Program-made: the position numbers and the translations under genes
Notes under the pieces: generated by a model
Told to the model about the DNA's origin: nothing
What the model saw: the letters and a program-made list of their open reading frames with translations, nothing else
Databases searched by the model: none
Part shown: positions 11,750 to 24,056 of the stretch, in pieces
Layout: each line of letters opens with the position of its first letter
Position numbering within the stretch: the first letter of the stretch is position 1
Assembly: GCF_026210795.1 (NCBI RefSeq)
Contig: NC_089436.1
Location: 4,588,001-4,652,000 of the forward strand
Length of the DNA: 64,000 bases
Source of the DNA: Rhizophagus irregularis
Taxonomy: Eukaryota > Glomeromycota > Glomeromycetes > Glomerales > Glomeraceae
Reading direction: 5' to 3'

Positions 11750-12720
11750 AAAGAAATAAAAATTACGTTCCTAAAAGAAAGAAGAAAACTGGTTAATGAT
11801 GATCGAGCAAAAAAAAACTTTTTCAAATAAATGAAATACCTACTTCACTTCAAAGTCAAAAGTTCTGAAAGAAACATAATCTGAACTGTTTCTGCAAAAA
11901 AAAGAAAGCAACGGTTGGCAATAACAGAAAAAAAAGTCTTGAAACACAGACATACTCTTTATTCTATTCAAAGTCCCAATACATTGCTATGAGAAACAAA
12001 ATTGATAATAATCAAAAAACTCGACCTAAATAAAAAATAAAAAAGACCAAACTGTTCCTAAATACTATACAAAAGAAGAAAAAGGTTAGTAAGCAAAAAA
12101 TCTTTCAAACGAAATGAAATATCTACTTCAGTGAAGTTCAATTCAAACAGAAATTTGTGTTAATAAAGATCCTGGGCCTTTCTGTAAAAAAAAAAGCAAT
12201 CTCATTCACCTTTTACTAACCAAGTTGTTAAAGTTGTAAATGAATATAGGGATAATTGTGCAGCTAAGAAAAAGGTCCAATTTGTTCCATCGTGAGATCA
12301 GATACACAGGTTTAATAATTTGAACAATACTCTTAATGGTAGATTGCGTGATGAATCAAGTGACGCCTGAAAAAGTAATTTCTATTAACAACAAGCGCAC
12401 AGATACTGAAAGTACAAATAGTAGGGCAAGGAGATTTGTTAAAAGATAGATGTCTAGTTTAGGGTTTTTTTTTTGTTCCTCATGTAAGTAGATAGGTATC
12501 GCCTTTATCAGGCATTTTACTGTATACAAAAAAATGAGAAAAGTGATCACGTGACTAAAATGATCTACATCGCAAAAAAAAAACAATAAATCTTACATCT
12601 GTGACTACGTTTGACTGTCTTTGTGTCCATTAACGCCCTTTATTTTTGTGAGAAATTCCAAAACAATGACTTGCACAAAAAGAAAACCTATAATAAATTC
12701 TCATTAGACTAATGGTATAT
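11750..12720 (-). other. A-rich stretch resembling the preceding array in inverse orientation
   Basis: Two diverged copies (about 11775-11930 and 12075-12230) contain AAATGAAATA(C/T)CTACTTCA. On the minus strand they read as T-rich tracts before short islands, like the array at 10.9-11.7 kb. No gene called. Confidence 0.3.
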
Positions 12721-12726
12721 TAATAT

Positions 12727-12790
12727 ATTATTAGGCACATAGTATTCAATATGGTCAATGTTGAATAATGAAGTGCCTAATAATGGTTAT
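12727..12790. repeat. Short hairpin
   Basis: TATTATTAGGCAC pairs with GTGCCTAATAAT about 40 bp away, with more pairing inside (TATTCAA / TTGAATA). It is probably a tiny MITE relic. Confidence 0.55.
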
Positions 12791-13871
12791 ATCCTTGGTA
12801 GCCTTAATGATCATGATTTTTTCATATCCGTATGTTACACATAATGAGAACTTATTTGTTGGTTAAAATAGTTTAATAGTTAGTTTGTCCTTTTCTCATT
12901 TTCACGAAAAATTTTATATTACGCACTTAATAAATAATATCTGACATAACAATGCCAGATATGAGCAAAAAGATCGGCATCATGATCCTTTGGGATACCG
13001 CATATAACACAATAATTTAAGCGGTAACAGGAGTATAATTAAATTGAATACTAGTATAATTAAAATAAATTTTGTTTGAACTTTATTATAGCTTAAATGA
13101 TTATAAAATTTTTTATATATTTTACTATTGAAATTTCGGGTGTTCATATACGTATCACGTGACTTTATTAAAAAGTTATGTAAAAAAAATTTAATAAATA
13201 TAATTTTTTAAAAAAACATGTAATATGTGTATTTTTTTCTGTTCTGCAAGTTTATTTAAAGTGTCATTGGTTTATTTAACAAATTCTTTTGTTTTTCCTG
13301 ATTTTCGTTAAATTTTAATTCTGCCCAACATTAAATGATAAGTATAGAACATTTACTTTTTTGGAAACCTGCGTTTGAACATCCCATGTACAAATAGGAA
13401 ATCATCTTTATTATTAATTTAAAGTTAATAAATAAATTAATTAAATTAATATATATATATCATCACATTTTGATGTTGCCTCCTTGTCTTGCTGATTCTG
13501 GAAAATTATATATGTATTGGTGTTTCTTGCGCTCCTGGTTGGATATTTCGGCTAACTGAAATATTATTTAAAAAAAGTGTATTTATTCAGCCAAAAATAG
13601 TAGATATTGAACCAATAAAATATTCAAGATCAACATGAATTTTTTTGGCTGGGTATTATTAGCCGAAAATTCACTGCGCCTTCGGCTGAATTTTTTGGCC
13701 ATTATTGCAATACTTGTACTTGTGATCAACATTTAGTATACAATGCGTTTTGCATAAATATTATTACCATATTTATCTGTACTAATAAGGCGTTTAAGAT
13801 AAATAATAAAAAAAAAGAAAAAAGATAATTATTTTATTTATCTTTCCAATTAGGAAGAATTTGATATAGTA

Positions 13872-16800
13872 ATGGATCATAGAGGTAATTATATAGCATA
13901 AATATTTAATATAAAATTAGAATTATCCCTAAACAATTTTGCAAATATAAACTAACTATATTATATAAAAATTATATAGCTCGTAAGTTAATAGGTTATC
14001 TTATAATTAAATAAAATTAAATAATACCAGAAACTAATTATTATTTTCATTATATTCTATGTACTAAATAATTTATTTAATGATTAATAATATCATAGTT
14101 TGTAAGTTATCAGTTATTTAAATTTTTAGTTTTTACTATTTATTTTACATAATATTCAAATAACTAAATTCTTTGTTTAAATAACTAATTAATTATATTA
14201 CAGCTGGTAAGTTATAATACTTAAAAATGTTATATTTAATATTGTACTCATTTATTAATATTTTAATATAATTTAACTAATTATATTCTTAATTTAATAA
14301 ATAGATTGTAAGTAATATATTCAATTTATAGTGAATATCTTTCTATTATATTTATATTTAACTAATTAAAAATTAATAATAATTCAGGGTGTAAGTTATA
14401 CGATGTCTATATTTCTATTGTTTAATCCACAATTTAAGCTAACTAAATTTCTTTATTTGAAAAATTATTTAAATAATATAGTTCGTAAGTTATTTATTTA
14501 ATTCTATTATTACTTATTGTTGTAATATTTACATATAATTTAAACTAACTAAATTTCTTTATTTAAAAAATTATTTTATAGGTGGTACGTAATTTATTTA
14601 ATTCTATTATTACTTATTGTTATAATATTTACATATAATTTAAACTAACTAAATTTTTTTATTTAAAAAATTATTTTATAGTTGGTACGTTATTTATTTA
14701 ATTCCATTATTACTTAACGTTATAATATTTACATATAATTTAAACTAACTAAATTTCTTTATTTAACAGATTGTAAGTTATAAGTTATTTATTTAATTCT
14801 ATCATTACTTATTGTTATAATATTCACATATAATTTAAACTAACTAAATTTCTTTATTTAAAAAATTATTTTATAGGTGGTACGTTATTCGTTTAATTCT
14901 ATTATTACTTATTGTTATAATATTTACTACATATAATTTAAACTGACTAAATTTCTTTATTTAAAAAATTGTTTAAATAATATAGGGCGTAAGTTATTTA
15001 TTTAATTCCATTATTACTTATTGTTATAATATTATATATAATTTAAACTAACTAAATTTCTTATTTAAAAATAATATAGAGAGTAAGTTATTTATTTAAT
15101 TCTATTATCACTTATTGTTATAATATTTACATATAATTTAAACTAACTAAATTTCTTTATTTAAAAAATCATTTAAATAATATAGAGAGTAAGTTACTAT
15201 TTATTTAATTCTCGTTTAATTCTATTATTACTTATTGTTATAACATATAATTTAAACTAACTAAATTTCTTTATTTAATAGATTGTAAGTTATAAGTTAT
15301 TTATTTAATTCTATTATTACTTATTGTTATAATATTTACATGTATAAATTTTAAACTAATTAAATTTCTTTATTTAAAAAATTATTTAAATAATATAGGG
15401 AGTAAGTTATTTATTTAATTCTATTATTACTTATTGTTATAATATTTACATACTATATTTAAACTAACTAAATTTCTTTATTTAAAAAATTATTTAAATA
15501 ATATAGGGAGTAAGTTATTTATTTAATTCTATTATTACTTATTGTTATAATATTTACATATAATTTAAACTAACTAAATTTCTTTATTTAAAAATAATAT
15601 AGAAAGTAAGTTATTTATTATATTCTATTATTACTTATTGTTATAATATTTACATATAATTTAAACTAAATAAATTTCTTTATTTAAAAAACTATTTAAA
15701 TAATATAGATAGTAAGTTATTTATTTAATTCTATTATTGCTTATTGTTATAACATATAATTTAAACTAACTAATTTCTTTATTCAATAGATTGTAAGTTA
15801 TAAGTTATTTATTTAATTCTATTATTACTTATTGTTATAATATTTACATATTATTTTAAAAAATTATTTAAATAATATAGGGAGTAAGTTATTTATTTAA
15901 TTATTATTTCTTATTGTTATAATATTTACATATAATTTAAACTTAAATAAATTTCTTTATTTAAAAAAATATAGGGAGTAAGTTATTTATTTAGTTCTAT
16001 TATTACTTATTGTTATAATATTTACATATAATTTAAACTAACTAAATTACTTTATTTAAAAATTATTTAAATAATATAGAGCGTAAGTTATTTATTTAAT
16101 TCTATTATTACTTATTGTTATAATATTTACATATAATTTAAACTAACTAAATTAAAAAATTATTTAAATAATATAGTTTGTAAGTTATTTATTTAATTCT
16201 ATTATTACTTATTGTTATAATATATACATATAATTTAAACTAACTAAATTTCTTTATTTAAAAAATTATTTTATAGATGGTGCGTTATTTATTTAATTCT
16301 ATTATTACTTATTGTTATAATATTTACATATAATTTAAACTAACTAAATTCTTTATTTAAAAAATTATTTAAATAATATAGAGAGTAAGTTATTAAGTTA
16401 TTTATTTAATTCTATTATTACTTATTGTTATAATATATACATATAATTTAAACTAACTAAATTTCTTTATTTAAAATAATATAGGGCGTAAGTTATTTAT
16501 TTAATTCTATTATTACTTATTGTTATAATATTTACATATAATTTAAACTAATTAAATTTCTTTATTTAAAAAATTATTTAAATAATATAGTTCGTAAGTT
16601 ATTTATTTAATTTTATTATTACTTATTGTTATAATATTTAAATATAATTTAAACTAACTAAATTTCTTTATTTAAAAAATTATTTAAATAACATAGGGAG
16701 TAAGTTATTTATTTAATTCTATTATTACTTATTGTTATAATATTTACATATAATTTAAACTAACTAAATTTCTTTATTTAATAGATCGTAAGTTATAAGT

Positions 16801-17161
16801 TATTTATTTAATTCTATTATTACTTATTGTTATAATATTTATATATAATTTAAACTAACTAAATTCTTTATTTAAAAAATTTATTTAAATAATATAGCTT
16901 GTAAGTTATTTGTTATTTCTATTGTTATATATTTATATAATATTTATTTGCTAACTGTATTCTTTTATTTTAAAATTTCTATTACTTTAGTTGGTAAGTT
17001 ATAAAATATAGCTTATTATTATATATATTTATACAAAAACTAAGACATATATTATCTTAAATTCCTATTTAAATTTTAGAGTAAGTGTTAATTTTAATCT
17101 TAAATTTTAGTGTAAATTTTATTATAAACATTTATATAATTTTAATTATTTAAATTAATAG
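13872..17161 (+). repeat. Tandem intron repeats separated by 31 three-nucleotide micro-exon candidates (5' part of kinase gene)
   Basis: After a candidate first exon (13872-13884, ATGGATCATAGAG) come 31 places where an acceptor AG is followed by exactly 3 nt and then a donor (GTAAGT, less often GTACGT or GTGCGT). They start at 13980 (CTC), 14099 (TTT), 14204 (CTG), 14305 (ATT), 14388 (GGT), 14482 (TTC) and so on to 16898 (CTT) and 16991 (TTG). Spacers of about 78-116 nt carry a TTTAAACTAACTAAAT branch-like block in most copies. The first five spacers differ strongly in sequence from the later, homogeneous ones yet keep the 3-nt rule. A possible 1-nt exon (A, 17080) would bring the frame into register with the kinase exon at 17162. 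Splicing is inferred, not shown. Confidence 0.7.
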
Positions 17162-18453
17162 ATTTGGGCAAAGTAGAAACAAAATCATAGATGAATTTAT
17201 TCTTGAAAAAAAGTTAAGTTGGATTCCTTATAATAAATTTAAAAATGTTGAATATCTTAATGAAGGAGGATTTGGTACTATATATAAAGCTACTTGGTCA
17301 CATTATGATGGAGATAAAGAAGTAATTCTTAAATGTCATAATAATTTAAATGAAAATTTAAATGAATTTTTAAATGAAGTATGATAGTATATTATTATTT
17401 TTTAATTTAAATTATAATTTACTTATATTAATATATTATTATTTTTTATAGTGGAAATATCATAGAAGTTGTTTAAATTCATATGAAATTATTTATTTTT
17501 ATGGATTTACAAAAAATCCAGATACTTTGAAATATATGGCAATAATGGATTATGCAAACAAAGGTAATTTAAGAGGAAATTTAACAAGAATAATTGAAAG
17601 TGGTTGGGGTCATAAACTATGCATGTTGTATGAAATTATTTCTGGACTTAATTGGATACATAATCAAAATCTTATTCATCATGATTTTCATGATGGCAAT
17701 ATTTTAAATCATAATGAGAGTCAAATTTTTATTAGTGATTTAGGATTATGTCAACCTGTAAAATCATTATTGAAAAAACACAATATTTATGGTGTTGTAC
17801 CATTTATGGCACCTGAAGTATTAAGAGGCAAACCTTATACTCCAGCTAGTGATATATATAGTTTTTCTATGATTATGTGGGAATTTACATCTGGGATACC
17901 ACCATTTAATAATAGAGCACATGATATTCAACTTAGTTTAAGTATTTGTAAAGGTGAACGTCCTGAAATTATTGAAAATACTCCACAATGCTATGTTGAT
18001 TTGATGAAAAAATGTTGGGATGAAGATCCATTAAAAAGGCCATCTTCTAAGGAAGTTTCAAAAATTATTAATGAATGGATTTCTCTTCCTTATGATAAAA
18101 AAATTGAAGACATTAATGAAGAATTAAAATGTAATATTATGGAATTTATAAATGCACCAATTGGGCATAACAATCTTACTACCGAATCTCACTCACAGGC
18201 TTACTATAAAAGTCGCTTACTTAATTTTACTAGTAAACAATTGAATGAAATTCTTGAAAGTAAAAATTCACAAACTAGTATACAAGTGAGTGAAATGCTA
18301 GAAAGCAATGATTTGAATGAATGTATGTTTGATTTGAAGAAATTAGGTATGTAAAGTGTATATAATATAGCTGTTATAATATAAAATAAATTAATTTACA
18401 AATTAATTAATTTATTTATTTAATTTTTAGATATTAAAACAAATGAAAATTAA
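17162..18453 (+). CDS. Protein kinase of the tyrosine-kinase-like type, catalytic part
   Basis: Three exons follow the micro-exon array: 17162-17378, 17452-18346 and 18431-18453. The product carries NKIIDEFI, WIPYNKF, a glycine loop (GGFGTIYKATW), the ATP lysine in EVILKCH, the catalytic loop HHDFHDGNIL, a DLG version of DFG (SDLGLC), the APE motif (MAPEVLRG), DIYSF and the C-lobe motif WDEDPLKRPSS. All core catalytic residues are present, so an active Ser/Thr or dual-specificity kinase is likely. The C-terminal ~70 residues are non-catalytic. The frame of the 17162 exon requires two nucleotides from upstream, so the catalytic exon cannot be the first; the upstream micro-exon array is the candidate 5' end. 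The natural substrate is unknown. Confidence 0.85.
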
Positions 18454-18544
18454 TTAATTATTTGTGTTTTAAAAAAGATATAGCTTTTTTTTTGTAATAT
18501 TTGATATCATGAATTTAACAAAAAATTGTTCTTTATTTTATTTT

Positions 18545-18800
18545 TTTTAGATTTATTTAAACACTAAGGCTAGAGTAGTAAAATATTTTAAAGATTCTTA
18601 GTTTGTAATTTAAATAATTCCTTTTTTTTTTATTTTATCAAAATTAAATATATATATGTATTCTCTTCTTAGAATTATTTAAACACTAGGACTAGAGTAG
18701 CTAGTAAATATTTTACAAATTCTTAGTTTGCAATTTAAATAAATCTTTTTTTTTTTATAAATTATCAAATAATAAGTATATAAACCCATTTCTAATACAT
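18545..18800. repeat. Two-copy direct repeat downstream of the kinase
   Basis: TTATTTAAACACTA(A/G)G(G/A)CTAGAGTAG followed by an ATTCTTAGTTTG block occurs at about 18551 and 18672. Non-coding. Confidence 0.7.
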
Positions 18801-19420
18801 AAATTAAATTTATTTAGTTTGTATTGTGGGGGGCTTCCGAAGAATGGAAAACCAAGACTGTAATCTTATTTAAAATTTTGGTCAATATAGGAATTACACC
18901 TGTATCAGAGCCGGGTGATCATCGATCAAGAATGCAAACTGGACAATACATAATACTAGACAGTTTATTTTTTAAAATTTAAAATAAATTCAAAAAGATA
19001 CTTCCAGAAGCTAACCATCAACTGAGCCTTTTTCTTTTATTTTTTTTAAAGAGATTATGTTCTCTCTCACTTGTCATTGCAATTTTTATTTATACTTATA
19101 ATCAGTTTTCAAAATTTTCTATTTAGACTACTAAACCAAACCTAATTTTCAGTATAAAACATATAAATTACGGCAATATTGCTATCAGAATTTGTAGATA
19201 ATTCCTATAAATTGTAATTATTCTTCTAATACTTTGTCCGTTGATTATGTTGATTTTAATTCAAATCTTAATACACTAATCCTGAACCAAAGCAACTAAT
19301 GCGAAATAACTGGACCTATAATAAATCGTTAAGTTCCTCATAAATCGTTAAGTCCCTCATATTTGTAAAAATGGCGGTAAAAGTTATTACTATACTTTCG
19401 ATTATCTGATGGAGAATAGC
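18800..19420. other. Non-coding stretch
   Basis: Nothing supportable beyond a short direct repeat (ATCGTTAAGT(T/C)CCTCAT, about 19325 and 19344). Confidence 0.4.
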
Positions 19421-19427
19421 AGGCAAT

Positions 19428-19521
19428 AGTTATTTCACGGGGAGTCACTCATGAATATCAATGATTTTCACAGCGCAGCCGTGAAAATCATGATATTTAT
19501 GTGACACGTGAAATAACTCTT
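19428..19521. repeat. Imperfect hairpin of about 90 bp
   Basis: AGTTATTTCACG pairs with CGTGAAATAACT, and inside it ATATCAATGATTTTCAC pairs with GTGAAAATCATGATAT around a short GC-rich loop. Probably a small MITE; it could form a hairpin in DNA or RNA. Confidence 0.6.
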
Positions 19522-19675
19522 TTATCTCATGGACAGTGATGGGAAAGAGTGGGAGAGGTATAAATAAACTATAAAAATACGTGAGCATGAAAATATCATC
19601 AGAAAAATTACAGGTATGAATATATCATCAAAAAAATCACTGGCGACCAATTAGTAAACATGGGATAAAATAGTA

Positions 19676-20449
19676 ATAACTCCCAATATCACTGAAGCTT
19701 ATTTAGATGGATTTAAAATAGACAAAGTTTATCCATCTTCTGGCTTTAATTTGATTTCTATTATTCCTTTATTTATTGTGAATGAGCAAGCTACAATTGT
19801 ATATTATTCACCTATAATATTTAGCAAGTATGTTTACAGTCTTGTGGGCGAATTGGAAGAAGAATTCATTGACTTTAATGCACATACTGATCATATATTA
19901 ACAAATTTATCAACCCCAAATACAACAATGCTTATATTAAGACCAGTATCAAAGGATGTTTTTTAATTTTATTATGATCGTAACTATCTTGATTTTTTTT
20001 TAATTTTCAGGAAAATAAAAATTATAATATTTATTCCTATTTTCTCTTTAGTTGCCTCAATTTTATCAAGCATCAGTGGATTCTTTAGCTTTTTGTCAGG
20101 AGTTTTCATATTTTTATTTGGAGCAACTAAGTTAGCGCCATGGTAAGTTTACTATAATTACGAATGGTATAACATTATTATTTTTCATAATATTTTATTT
20201 CTTCTTACAGGGGATTTTTTGCAAACATGTGTTAATCATTTATGTACAGAATGTCAAAGAAACTTGTAAGGAAACTTAAAATAAATACGAACCAATTCCA
20301 TTCATTAGTGGGAGGACCGAAAATGTTACATTGGAAGAACGCATTCAAAATATTGAAAATATCTTAAAGAATATTATCTTGATACTAATTTTTGAATTTA
20401 TTAGTAGAAGATAATAATAAAGTCAATGATAAAGCTGACAATAAAGCTT
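19676..20449 (+). pseudogene. Broken hypothetical membrane-protein gene
   Basis: Pieces in order: ITEAYLDGFKIDKVYPSSGF to RPVSKDVF (to about 19963). An exon at about 20011-20140 reads GKIKIIIFIPIFSLVASILS and SGFFSFLSGVFIFLFGATKL, a hydrophobic membrane-like segment. After a candidate intron (20142-20210) a region follows with YEPIPFISGRTENVTLEERI and IENILK near 20285-20380. Frames shift between pieces and the last exon has early stops, so the copy is probably dead. I associate the VYPSSGF / PNTTMLILRPVSKDVF style with a repetitive glomeromycotan family of unknown function (recalled, not checked). Confidence 0.4.
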
Positions 20450-21508
20450 AGATAGTATAGGTTTCTTGATATTACCGTAGTATAACATTATTAAATGTAT
20501 TAAGTAAGTGTAGCAATTAATATATTTGTAGTTAAGCGTTATTTTATTTTGTTTGTTATTTGATATGTAAATTTCTATCTAGCAAACCAATAAATTTCTC
20601 TTTGTAATTACGATTGGTATTACTACTAAAAAAACTGGAAGTTTTCAGGAAGAGCTATTACCTCTTATTTACAATGAACACTGCTGATCCTCAAATTTAT
20701 ACAAGTGTATGGGAAACGCTTTTATGTTAACTATACTGTATGATTTATATATTGACCTTGTTAATTTGGTTTATTATAGACCTTTAGGAACTTTCATTCT
20801 CATAAATTTTATGTATAGAACGAAATATTGTTTAGAACTTGGAACCAGTTCAAAAAGTTTTAAACAGTTATTCAACCGGTAAAACTTGATTTCAATCTGA
20901 GTGTTAATCGCGGATAAACAGATAAGACGGAGACTATAATTATCTGATTATTTAATCGGATACCAAATAATCGATTCTGTGGCATCTAATATGATCTTGA
21001 TGGATCAATTTATATTTACTGTATCCGAAGCATAGGACACAGTCAAAACCATTCATGCACTGTCCGACTGTCCATCAATCTGATTCTTTTAACACTTTGG
21101 ACTCCGTTATCTAGTTTACAGATCACGTGGGATACATTAAAAACTAACTACCCCAAGAACACCACCAAAAAATTTTCTGTAACGTATTAGAAAGAGTCTT
21201 ATTTTCCCACTTAGAGCATTAAAAATTATTTAAATTGGATCATAGGAGACTTTGATAATAATTTTTGAACATATTATAAAATTTTCGTGATTTCTCAATC
21301 TTCTGTAATTCATTTTAAACAATTTTTTTACTTTGTAAAAATAGATACAATGTTTGTTTTCAAGTGGATGTAAAATAATTCCTATTTATTATGAAGTTGT
21401 GTAATTATTATGATTAAAATTTTTCTTTTTTGAATTCTTTTAACGTAATGAGATTTTTTGAATTTTCGCATTTGTTGATCGCCACGTGAAATTTGACCAA
21501 TAAACTGT
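20450..21508. other. Non-coding stretch
   Basis: No gene, RNA gene or element with recognisable ends was seen. Confidence 0.4.
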
Positions 21509-21516
21509 GGTGATAA

Positions 21517-22063
21517 TAGAGCTTAGATCCGGTGAATGATCCTAATGGGTTATTCAGTGAATATCCTAGGATTACGGATATATCCGTTCACTTTTAGATA
21601 GGATATCCGGATTTTGCTTAAGAAAATAGGATATTCACTGAATATAATCCGGATATCTCAGATACGATGTAAATATGATGTAAATATGATGTAAATATAA
21701 TGTAAACATGATGTAATAAAATTTTAACAATGGAATATTATAAGTAGTCTAGAGTTATTTCAAAAAAAAAATACTAGCTTAAAGAAACAGGATGTCTACT
21801 AGCCAAAAACATAATATAATAGAAGTACAGTAGATAGTAATATTGAGAATTACCTAGATTTTGATAAATGTCAAAATATAGATGACGAAACAACAACAAT
21901 AATTCAGCTTTTAAGATTCTTTTAGAATCTGGTGGCCATAATCAGGATACGAATAAAATTTAAAAATAACTCAATGAATATCCTATGAATATCCGGATTT
22001 TACCATCCGGATTAATATTTAGAATTGATATCCGGATATCCGATAATCCGGATCTAAGCTCTA
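21517..22063. mobile_element. hAT-type MITE with perfect 8-bp duplication
   Basis: Ends TAGAGCTTAGATCCGG and CCGGATCTAAGCTCTA are flanked by identical GGTGATAA (21509-21516 and 22064-22071). Subterminal regions are rich in ATCCGGATAT-like repeats. The 547-bp interior has no intact gene. Confidence 0.9.
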
Positions 22064-22160
22064 GGTGATAAATGTGACAATGATCGACAGCCCACCATAT
22101 GTGTAGTACAATATTTTGTTACAATGAACTTTTTAATAGGTGTCGATCTACTATTTTTTA

Positions 22161-22544
22161 TGGAAAGCCGTCCTTGACAAAAGGTTGATATCCAGACATC
22201 ATGTTGGATAATGTCTAGAAATCATGTTTGATATATGTAGAATAATGTTTGTACATCATTCAACATGATGCTCAAGCATCAACCGACATGATGTCTTAGA
22301 CATCATGTTACCAAATATAGTAAATTTTATTTTGTGTAACTCATAAATATACTATATTTAGTAATTTGATCAGCATGATGTCTAGACATCATGTCGGTTG
22401 ATGTCTTTCACATCATGTTAAATAATGTACAAACATCATCCTACATATATCAAACATGATGATGTCTAGACATACCATCATGATGTCTAAATATTATATT
22501 TCATGATGTTTGGACATCAACCTTTTGTCAAGGACGGCTTTCCA
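22161..22544. mobile_element. TA-flanked MITE filled with palindromic CATGATGTCTAGACATCATG units
   Basis: Ends TGGAAAGCCGTCCTTGACAA and the reverse complement are flanked by TA (22159-22160, 22545-22546). The interior holds many copies and variants of GATGTCTAGACATC, each itself palindromic, arranged roughly symmetrically. No ORF. Confidence 0.85.
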
Positions 22545-22549
22545 TAATT

Positions 22550-23040
22550 TTTTAATGAAATTACTATATTTGGTGTTCATTGTGAGGTTTAGAATGATTA
22601 TACTACAAAAGTAATTATACATCTCAATTTGTTGATTTGTTGTACACGGTTAATTTTTTGACTTTATTTTATGCAAAGAAAATATATATTTTTTTTATTT
22701 CCGGTTTTATACAAATTGTTACTTCACTTTTTTTCCTTTCCTTTCTTGTTAATTTGTACTTTCCATCATTATCTTCTATGCTGAAAGGTTTATTTAATTA
22801 CGCCAAATACTTAGATATTTCCACTAGTTGATCATATGAATTACAACTAAATAAGTAAACGGACTTTTCCGTAGTACTATGGTAAATTCTTAAGATTCCA
22901 TGAGAAAATCTAGAAATACTTTCCGTATTACCAATGAAGCTCAAACTCCTGATAATTCAGATATAAATAAAATACGTATTTCAAATTTCCCAAATTCACT
23001 TGACTTATTGATACTTGTTTATAACATTTATTAATTAACT
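22550..23040. other. Non-coding upstream region of the split kinase gene
   Basis: A 64-codon frame (22637-22831) has no support. Nothing else recognised. Confidence 0.4.
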
Positions 23041-23047
23041 TAATAAA

Positions 23048-23611
23048 ATGGAAATTGTAAATACAAATGATGAAAATTCTTTTGATCCAACACCAAGATT
23101 AAAATCTAGTCCTATACCAATTAAATTCATTTCTTTTAGATTATTAGATGAAAATTGTATTTATTGTGAAGAAAAATATATTAAAGCACTTTTTACTTCG
23201 CAAAAATATTGCAAAAAATGTTTATCACGTTATATTAATGATATAACTGAAAATGATATTTATTTGGATGTACACTATACAATGGACTTGGAATGTAGTG
23301 AACATGAAATATGTAGGACAAAAATACCATAAAGTATTCAAGAATTCTGTGGAAATTGTGTGAGAATTTTATGTTATAAACAAACAAATGGATATATTAG
23401 CGGATTTAACCTTGATGAAAATGATCGCACTCTATACAATAAGGTGATTGAAAGTGAACAAAATTGTAAATTATGTGGAAGGTTAATATATCGAGGAATA
23501 AATGAATGGTGTGTTGACGTTAAATTATGCTCAGATTGTTATTTAATTTCTTCTGGATTGATAGAATCAACCTTGTATAAAAAGCAAATTTCAATTCTTT
23601 ACTTACCATGG
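23048..23611 (+). pseudogene. 5' part of a kinase gene: cysteine-rich N-terminal region, split by a transposon
   Basis: Starts at ATG 23048 and reads in one frame to the transposon at 23612, apart from a TAA at 23330-23332. The protein has repeated CxxC-type pairs: CIYCEEKY..YCKKC, FCGNCVRILC, NCKLCGRLIY and LCSDCYLISSG, suggesting several zinc ribbons. It ends in LYLPW at the target site CCATGG (23606-23611). The remainder continues in the same reading register after the element, at 33294. This Cys-rich front end is known to me from glomeromycotan kinases (recalled). The gene is inactive through the stop and the insertion. Confidence 0.75.
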
Positions 23612-24056
23612 TATGGCAAGCCGTACTGGTCAAAAGTGTGCCGCATTTTGCGGCAGGTGCGCCTGTTTTTAGGCGCCTGATGCGCTAAGTGCGGCAGGTG
23701 CGCCTGTTTTTAGGCGCCTGAGTGCGGCAGGTGCACATAGTTTTTAGGCGCCTGATGCGCAGGATGCGCCTGGTTTTAGGCGCCTGAGGCGCCTAAGTGC
23801 GGCAGGTGCTCCTGACTGCGGCAGGTGCGCCTGTTTTTAGGCGCCTAATTGCGGCAGGTGCAGCAGATTGCGGCAGGTGCGCCTGTTTTTTGTTCCTTTT
23901 CGATCATAGGCTTTTTTTGGAAATAAGCGTCTTCTGAGCTTTTAGCATAGATCTACATACATTGCCAAAATTAATTTAATAATCTGATAAAAATAGTAAA
24001 GTTAAGATTTTTTTTGGTTCCAATGGATCGGATGTTGTTTTATCCTTGAATTATCA
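23612..24056 (+). repeat. Left terminal inverted repeat with GC-rich subrepeats
   Basis: About 445 bp matching 32846-33287 in inverse. The outer ~280 bp repeat GTGCGGCAGGTGCGCC and TGTTTTTAGGCGCCTGA about seven times. GGCGCC palindromes dominate, a strong base-composition contrast with the flanks. The inner part (CTGAGCTTTTAGCATAGATC) is AT-rich. Confidence 0.85.

Noticed and set aside
12356-12586. 76-codon minus-strand frame with hydrophobic sequence
   Set aside because: No supporting motif or splice context; T-rich minus strand gives Phe/Leu-rich chance frames.
13872-17161. CRISPR-like array reading of the ~105-bp repeats
   Set aside because: The long variable part is the conserved repeat and the unique part is 3 nt between splice signals, the opposite of a CRISPR layout; the genome is eukaryotic.
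22637-22831. 64-codon plus-strand frame
   Set aside because: Hydrophobic chance frame in AT-rich DNA with no other evidence.
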